Below are positions 52,207-60,000 of a DNA stretch of 64,000 nt, one piece after another. The position numbers were made by a program, and so were the translations under genes. This DNA is from Tomocerus qinae (lineage: Eukaryota; Arthropoda; Collembola; Entomobryomorpha; Tomoceridae), in the NCBI GenBank assembly GCA_020055645.1, contig CM034548.1, positions 46,058,296-46,122,295 of the forward strand, read 5' to 3'. Within the stretch, counting starts at the first letter, position 1; every line of letters starts with the position of its first letter. Under the pieces are notes generated by a model that worked only from the letters and a program-made list of their open reading frames with translations, was not told the DNA's origin and did not search any database.

Positions 52207-53370
52207 TTGGACCAGTTTCTCAGGCCAGTTCACCGTATACCGTCTTTAAGAGCTCAAAAGTTATCTGGCTTATATCATCTTAGAAGTTCAAATTTCTGAA
52301 TACTGGGAGTTTGTAGCTACATTTAGGGACTTATTAGGTAATGGTGATCAGGTCAGTAACGACAAAGATTGGATCTCATAATTAAGTATGTTTTAAATTG
52401 CGTTTCGATCCACCGAAAAAATTGTCATTTTAGGGGCATTTATTATTTATCACCTTTCCCATCCGGCATGCACTTAAGCCGCATCAACATCTCTATGTGC
52501 AATGGAGGTTACCCGTGTAAATCTTTCAAGTCTCAATCTGAATATTTTCGTTTTGGACGCTTGTTGGTATCCGCAATACTTTTTAATCTCATAAGTGTAA
52601 CTCACAGCCAATGTATTCCAATATACATGTACGTTAGTGCAAGGCAACAGGACAAATCTAAATTTGACGTCACGTCTAAACCTTATTCCTTTAAATTTAG
52701 ATGCTATGTAGTTAAACTATACCATTTCGTCCCAACATGTTCGTCGGTATTCAAACCGCGGATAAAAGGGTGAATCAAATTAAGTCTCTTTCAAAAAGAC
52801 GACAGAAACAGAATCATAGAAGCAAAAGGCCTACGATATAACCCTGGGAATCAATTTATTGATAGAGAAGGTAGGTACTTGGTAATGATTGATTTAGTAG
52901 ATACATTTGTACAGCAAGAGGAAATGGGACATTTTAAAGTTCCATTCATTGATTGACTACCTTAATTTAGGCCATTCCTAGGGATGTGGATTAAACCTTT
53001 GCCGTCAGATTACATCTTTGCGCTGCATAATATAAGTAATACTTTTCCACAAACTGATTGTGTGAAAACATTCACTATTATTTATTTTTTTGAACTACAG
53101 ATATTCGATATTGAGTTGATCGTATTTTGAATTTCAGAGCACAATATTTACTTGTCCACTATGTCTATGTAATTTGCCTAGACATAATTTAAATATAATT
53201 TGTTGTAGTGCTCCCTGTTTGTTTTACCACTACAGAGTTCGTGAAAACAGTGATATCGATACCGAATAGTATACGTAATAAAATTAAACAATCATTAAAG
53301 CATGAGAAATGGATATGTAAAACAATTTATGAAAAATACACCCACAGTTATTAGAATTGTTGACCAATAT
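52207..53370. other. Gene-free stretch
   Basis: Contains a 134-codon open frame at 52369-52773 (+) that begins with TTG rather than ATG, shows no family motif and has no splice context; I do not accept it as a gene. Nothing else structured was found. Confidence 0.5.
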
Positions 53371-53662
53371 ATTAGTATTCCACTATTTCTTTTCGCCTAT
53401 TCATTGGAAAGACAGAATCATGTGGCACAAATATAATATCCTTATCTTCCACGAGGTCTCGAAGCCGAGAATCAACGTAGGAGGTCCCTCGTCTCAAGTG
53501 AGGATGGACATAGAGAAAGTTATAAATTTCTCTATATCATTTGGACTTGCCACGTTGATTTTCTCGGCTTCGAGTTCTCATCGAAGATAAGCCTGTTGTA
53601 TTGTGCCACATGATTCTTTGTCTTTCTAATGAATAGGTGAAAAGAAATAGTGGAATACTAAT
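53371..53662. mobile_element. Foldback MITE with ~110-bp inverted repeats (292 bp)
   Basis: The left arm, about 53371-53485, begins ATTAGTATTCCACTATTTCT. The right arm, about 53553-53662, is its imperfect reverse complement with small indels (shared inner block CTCGAAGCCGAGAA). The unique centre is only about 65 bp. If the true tips are GTATTCCAC...GTGGAATAC, the flanking TA on both sides would fit a Tc1/mariner-type duplication; this is an inference. It lies about 230 bp beyond the CCDC142 poly(A) signal. Confidence 0.75.
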
Positions 53663-53893
53663 GCATAATATGTTATCTTTTGCGAGTAGATCAGAGCAAA
53701 CTTATTAAATGAGAGTATTTTAAGTCGAATATTTTATCATGTTCATATTTTAACGAGTGATTTATATAATAACATACCTGTATCACTAATTTGTTATATA
53801 TTGTGAGTTGTAGTACCCTTAGAATTACAATTATCTACATCAAATATATCTATGCCAGCACATACCTAATAGCATTTGGGATATGACTTATTA

Positions 53894-53899
53894 TTTATT
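53894..53899 (-). promoter_or_regulatory. Poly(A) signal of CCDC142
   Basis: AATAAA on the minus strand, 33 bp after the stop codon at 53933-53935. The 3' UTR would be very short. Confidence 0.6.
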
Positions 53900-53932
53900 A
53901 GCATTTGTAGTAACTTGTGAAAAGCGAATTAG

Positions 53933-54072
53933 CTAGCTGCAACAAGGAGAAAGTACTCCTCTTCGTAAGCGTAACTCGAGCCACATTTGTTGGTTAGGCA
54001 CATACATCTCAGGAGGTATATCATCCTCGGCAACTGAATTTTCAGAAACTGACGGTGAATTCTCTACGGAAT
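53933..54072 (-). CDS. CCDC142: CCDC142 exon 9, C-terminus
   Basis: Acceptor ATATTTCCAG|ATTCC. Reads SVENSPSVSENSVAEDD, then PEMYVPNQQMWLELRLRRG, and ends with CCS and a TAG stop. The NQQ-x-WL motif near the C-terminus is shared with human CCDC142 (recalled NQQAWLALR). Confidence 0.9.
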
Positions 54073-57000
54073 CTGGAAATATGGTGGAATTATTATTTTT
54101 TATTTTAGTAGCATTTTTGTATTGTGGCGTTAGTTTACAACGTAAGCACGACCGGACTTAAGATTAAATAGAAATATTATCGGTGCATTGTTATTTTAAA
54201 TTTTAGTAGCATTTTTGAATTGTGTTGTAGCGTTAGTTGAACGCATAGATGATACATGACTTGGGTTTAAATAGGTAAATTATTTTGACAAATCCATTGG
54301 GAAGTAACGACCCGAGGAAAAATGTAGTAACAACGTTTGATAGGACGTTATCCGTTTCTATACATTTGAGCCTCTGAAAGCTCTTTATGCTGCCTACACT
54401 GATATGATAGATTGAAAGTGTAGTATTGCTCGGTTTCTCATTCCATTTCCCCAGAGAAAGCATTCAAAGCGAAAGCATTTACTGATGGTAGGTAGGAGTG
54501 CAGTGAAAGGACGGGAAAGTCCTATAAAGGTGTCACGTATATCTTTGTAATGAGCATTGGACGGCTGAAAGGAGAATGTGAGGGGCTAGTGTAAGCTACT
54601 TACTTACGCAGGGTGAGTGCTGCGAAAGCAGGACATTGTGTGGGTACCCAGCTACTTACGTAGACGACTGCTTAAACGTGCATGTCTGGCGAATTGAATG
54701 AGGTGAGAGTTAATACCTGAGGATGGTGCAACTCTACGACTTCTCCGAGTCGGCTTCCCCACTCCGAGAATGTCACCTGGACTGCGTAACAAAAGGTAGG
54801 CTACACCTTCACATCTCTTCAGAACCTCTAATTGCAGAATGGATTTGCGAGCTTCGTCCTCCAACAGTGTTTCATTTCGTATCCAGTCACGCAATGATAT
54901 AAAGTCACGGAGAAGTTGTACAGCACCCCATTCACTTTTATTACAAAAATCCGAATTTAGTCAATGACTTACTACTATTTCCTCCCTTATAACTTTAATT
55001 TTAAACCTTCCTTACTTCCAATAAATTGCTCTCAATTATGTAACTGCAATTAGATTGCTGCAAGGGATACGAAACTTTTGTTGCCCGATTATTTTTACCT
55101 CTACAAAAACAGTAATTTGAAATCTTGACAAAAAACAAATCTAAAGTAGTTCAAAAACATGCACGCACGTACACCACAAGAAACAACAGAAATACAAAAG
55201 ACCAGGAAAATGTAGCAAGGACCTGTATTTCTTTCAGTAAAAAACAAACGAAAGCTAAAGGTGTCTCGAAATTAGTTTGGGAAGGAATCCAATTAGATAT
55301 AAGATTGCATGCAACCCAAGTAGATTAACTATATAAGAGGCGAGAGTTCAAAATTTGTACGAAGAGTAAAATGAGCTAAATGATGTTCGTGCCAATATTA
55401 AATTACTATACAATGATTCTTCCCACATATAGGAAATATTTATGTATGTAATACACTTAGCAGAGATTCCTTCAGTAAGCTCACATACTTATCTCTGAAA
55501 TGTTACCATCTGGAACCGATCATGAAAGGCACTCTTGTCGCTTTCTCTAAGCTTAATCTACAAAACGTAGCAAAGGATTCTTTGTTTTACAATTTCCCCT
55601 TCGCTAATTTTTGAAGTAGTTCTCGCAATGGTAGAAAATAGCAGCTGGAACTTAATTCTCTGATGCACTCGTATTTATGTAAATGCGATTTCGACGATGA
55701 CATTCGTTGGCGCTTTGTAAGTATACCAATCGTAATCCCCACAGGCATAAATAAATAATCTAATAAAGCATAATGCCCTAAGCATACCATTTTGCACATC
55801 CAGAAAACGTGAAACAATGTAACGATATTTAATCCTGTACATATATGCATAGGTACTTTATGTACTGTCCACTGTTAATAAATAATCGAGTACAGCATTC
55901 ACTATGCACCAATATAAAAGCTTTTTAATACCATTGCTGCTACCAGTAAACATGCATTTAACTTAGTCATGAGCTCTGATGGCCACATTGAACCTACTTG
56001 AACCTACCTGAAACGTATCCGTTTTTGAAGAATATACTGAAGCCAGGCATCACAGGCCGCATGAACCACTTGCTTCCCCACCGATTCTTGGACAGAACCG
56101 GGAACAAGTTCAACAGATGCAGTCATAACCGGTTCAATAACGCGGTCTGGAAAAATTACAAAGAAACCTTAGAAATACTGTTCGTTATTCAAATGGCTAC
56201 AGCATCAATTTCGGATGACGCAAAAGAGTTTATAATTTATAAGTAGCTAAAAGCAAACTGTAGGCTGAATACACCATGCACTATCGTGCTTATATAACTA
56301 CTCTAACGTTACTAAGTTCTTCTACATGAAAACAAACCATTCTAATTTATACGTAACAATACATTTTTGGCATTGATTGAACTGACTTGATAATTGAGTA
56401 CCTTTCAAAACATTTCTCGATTTCTAAAATCAACACATTTCTTATCCAAATTTGCTTTACATTTCAATCATTAAAAGTATAATTTTGATTTGACTCTTAC
56501 TTATATGCCAATATAAGTAGCTTGACCAGGATATGCAAACTTTTTGCTGTAAAGCTACTCAGACTGGTAGAATCGTTTGTTAGACCTCCCCACCGAGTTT
56601 TTAAGTGAATTTGAAAGGTAGAAAATAAAAGTGCCAACACCTATATAATAGTAAATATATAGTAAATGTAAAATAGTTACGCACCAATGAAAATCTTGAC
56701 GTACGAAGATGGTTTATCTGGATCGAGTCCAGAGCCCGGCCCCACACCTCTCCAATGCGAAGAACTCGGCATATATGATTGCAGAGTGGCCAAGCTTAAT
56801 GTTTTGCAAATGGGTCCTACAGATACAAGGAGCTCTTCTGGCATAGACTAGATAACATATTCAAAAATGTTAATTCCTTTAGATGGAAATGCCTAAAAGG
56901 GTAACTTGGATAGAGCCAAAGTTTTGACAGCTTTATGAAATGATTTATGTTATTATGCTAAATTATTACTTATCAATATCTCCATGACGCTCTCAAGCGT

Positions 57001-60000
57001 AATTTACAAATTTGTATAAGTCGGATTTTTCTAAATGCAAAGGTTAAAGGTGACTAACGCAAATCTTTCTGTCGCTATGTAATACGCCAAAAAGATACTT
57101 CATGCACATAAAACCCTCATGCATTCTCGAATTAAAAATAAATTGGTAGTCGAGTTCTTTAATACTGGCCATATTCACATTCATTCAACAAATGCTGCAC
57201 AATACAGTTAATTAGCAGCTGTTTGGAACACCAATTATAATGGAAATATAGACATCACTCCTATTATACTACAACAGCCGTAAGGGATTTTGGAATGATT
57301 AAGTACATAATTCAAAATTATTTTAGTAGAATTTGTATATACCCCTACATCCGTATAAAAGAAGACGATTTGCAACCTATATTGAAACGATTTTTGCACA
57401 TCATCGGCAAATCGTGTGCTCAGCAACGAGGTTGTCTTTTTTGAATGCCTGTCCCGGAACTTAAACAAAGTATACCAGCAAGTATTATTGCAGGGCCATA
57501 CTACCCGAATTCGAAGACTAGTAACTGCAGATTTGATAGATGTGGCTACTGTTTGCTGCAAAATTTATGTTGAGTTCTGATATACTTAGGACAAAAAGAG
57601 TCTTACTTGTAGTTGCTGCAACGCAGCCCGTAAGTCATCGGCACACATTTGGCGGTGGTTGGCGCTTAAGCGGATGGATAAGTTTTCACTTATCAGAAGA
57701 ATTTCTCTGGTAATTAGAATTGACTGGGAAAAAATATAGAGAACGAGCGATAAATTTTGTGTGGGGAGAGAATCGTTTATAATTAAAAGAGAAACATAGA
57801 AGGTAATCTGAAGACTTGCTAACCTCCCGGGACTTGATGAGTTGTACTAGAAGAGCGGGTTCTCTTTGTGAACAAGCGAGAAACTGCGGAATGGCCCATC
57901 CGTTGAGCCATACTTTGGACCGTTTGACAACCCAGGCCTTGAAATAAACCAGAGTGGCTTCAAGTCTGAACAGAGTTTGTGCTTCATCGCCGAGAGGCTC
58001 TTCCTCAGAGAATCCGGCTAATCTCATTCGTTCCGATATTACAGTCGCATTATTTCCTCCGTCAATCAAACTTATGCAAGTGGCCACAATTTCCCCAAAT
58101 TTCGATCCGATTTCGGTGACCCACTGGGACGCCTCCGGGTTCTCTACAAGTGACACTTGCTCTGGTCTCTTAACTTTGCTCGCTGCTTCGAAACCATCTC
58201 TCATCTTCTCATCCCAAGTGGCCAATAGGGAAAAGGAGTGCAAAGCCCCGGCGATAGAGTCGAATGTGGACAGCATCGGAGTTAGACTTTTAGACTCTGC
58301 AAAAACAGACCTAAATAATTGGAATATTGGAGAAGGGAGTAATTCACATTGCCCGCAAGATCCATTTCATATAAACTTTGCCATCCCTTTTTCCTTGCCT
58401 GACTACATATGCCACATCCCCATCCTTCGGATCAAAGAAGTGTTCTCCCAAGATTTCTATGGATTTTTATCAAAATTGGGTTTTCCATTGAACAGTGAAT
58501 GACATTTTTAATCGCAAGGAACAACTTCCACTTTACTCTGCATTCAGCTCAACGAGCTCTCAATGCAATTGCTGGTTAGTCCCAGCTTTTGCGATGTGCA
58601 AAACAATTAAGTAAGTACTCACCAGGAAACTTCCTGGAATGATTGATTTTTCGTTGAAAGGCTACACATAAATCATTTGGACACATAATAGACGGGATTC
58701 CGGTTCACCAAAGTTTCAGCATCTCTAATAATTCTACTCTCTTTGCTGATAGCATACCACATAATATGTATTTATGTGCTGCATTAAAGAAAGAAAGCAT
58801 TGTGAATACTGCATGCGTTTGCGTACAGATTACTAAAGAATATTATACTGAATCTTTACTCTACATAAACGTAAAGTGGGACATGTGCATGGAATTCTTT
58901 CACTATTCTTGTATAAATGTTTGTATATATGTCCGTAATTAATGAGCAAGGACTAGACTATCAGTACTGAGTTCAATCAACGGTCTATGAAATTTGGGCC
59001 AATGCGCAGTCGCTAGAAATTTACTGATTTCAACTTTATGTGCTAGGATTCAACTAGTAGTACATAAGTATCACAATTTTTCTATTAATTCGCCCTTCTA
59101 TTTCCTTTAAATTTATTAATGTAAATTTTAAGTTCAAGTGAACACGAATTTTGCCAATAATTAAGTACATCAAAAATTGAAAATTTCAGTCATTTCAGAC
59201 GGGCATAAAATGAAAGATGTGAAATGAAAATATTCCAGTCACAAATATGAGTAGAGATGACAACTGACAAAAGTATGCACCTGAGAAAGCCCTACCATTG
59301 GTGGAAAATTGCAGCCATTTGACCAATAAAATTACAGATTTCCATGACAAGATTTTATATGATTTTTAAAAAGCACTCCTAGGGGTAATATTTATTATAA
59401 CAGTGCGGTTTACTATAGTCTGAATAGTTAAATAGCGACTATATCATGCTTGTACTGGAATGTATGGCATACATAGTAATACTAACATGGAACCAACATT
59501 TACCTTATTGGGTAAGTAACTATTAACTTATTGCAAGCTTATTGATATCGACATTGTAGTTATACATTAACCATACAATCTTTTAGAGCATGAATATAAT
59601 TTTTATTCGACATACACCGAATATGAAATTATGCTTTCTTGACTATTAGTGTACTACTACAGCAGGTTTATGTTCTTAGCATGTCATTCTACTATTTCCA
59701 TAATCGTATAAAATCTTGTTATGGAAATCTGTAATTTTAGTGGTCAAATGGCAAAAATTATCCACCATTAGGAGGGTTTTCTAGAGCACATACTTTTGTC
59801 AGTTGTCATCTCTACTCATTAAATGTTGTAGCAAAAACTCTGTCATAGGGAAACGACGCGCGATGTAACAAACGAGAATAAAAATTGATTATAATATCAA
59901 TAAATGCATGAAATGGAAAATTATCATTACAATTGTGTACTTCTATGTGTTTAGTAGTAATTGGTATGTGTCCTAAAATTATAGATTACAAACTTGAAGT

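Noticed and set aside
52369-52773. 134-codon plus-strand open frame, the longest outside known genes and transposons
   Set aside because: It begins with TTG, the first ATG leaves a much shorter frame, there is no splice or family signal, and composition is like the surroundings.
57954-58502. 182-codon plus-strand frame
   Set aside because: Antisense shadow of CCDC142 exon 3 extended into intron 2.
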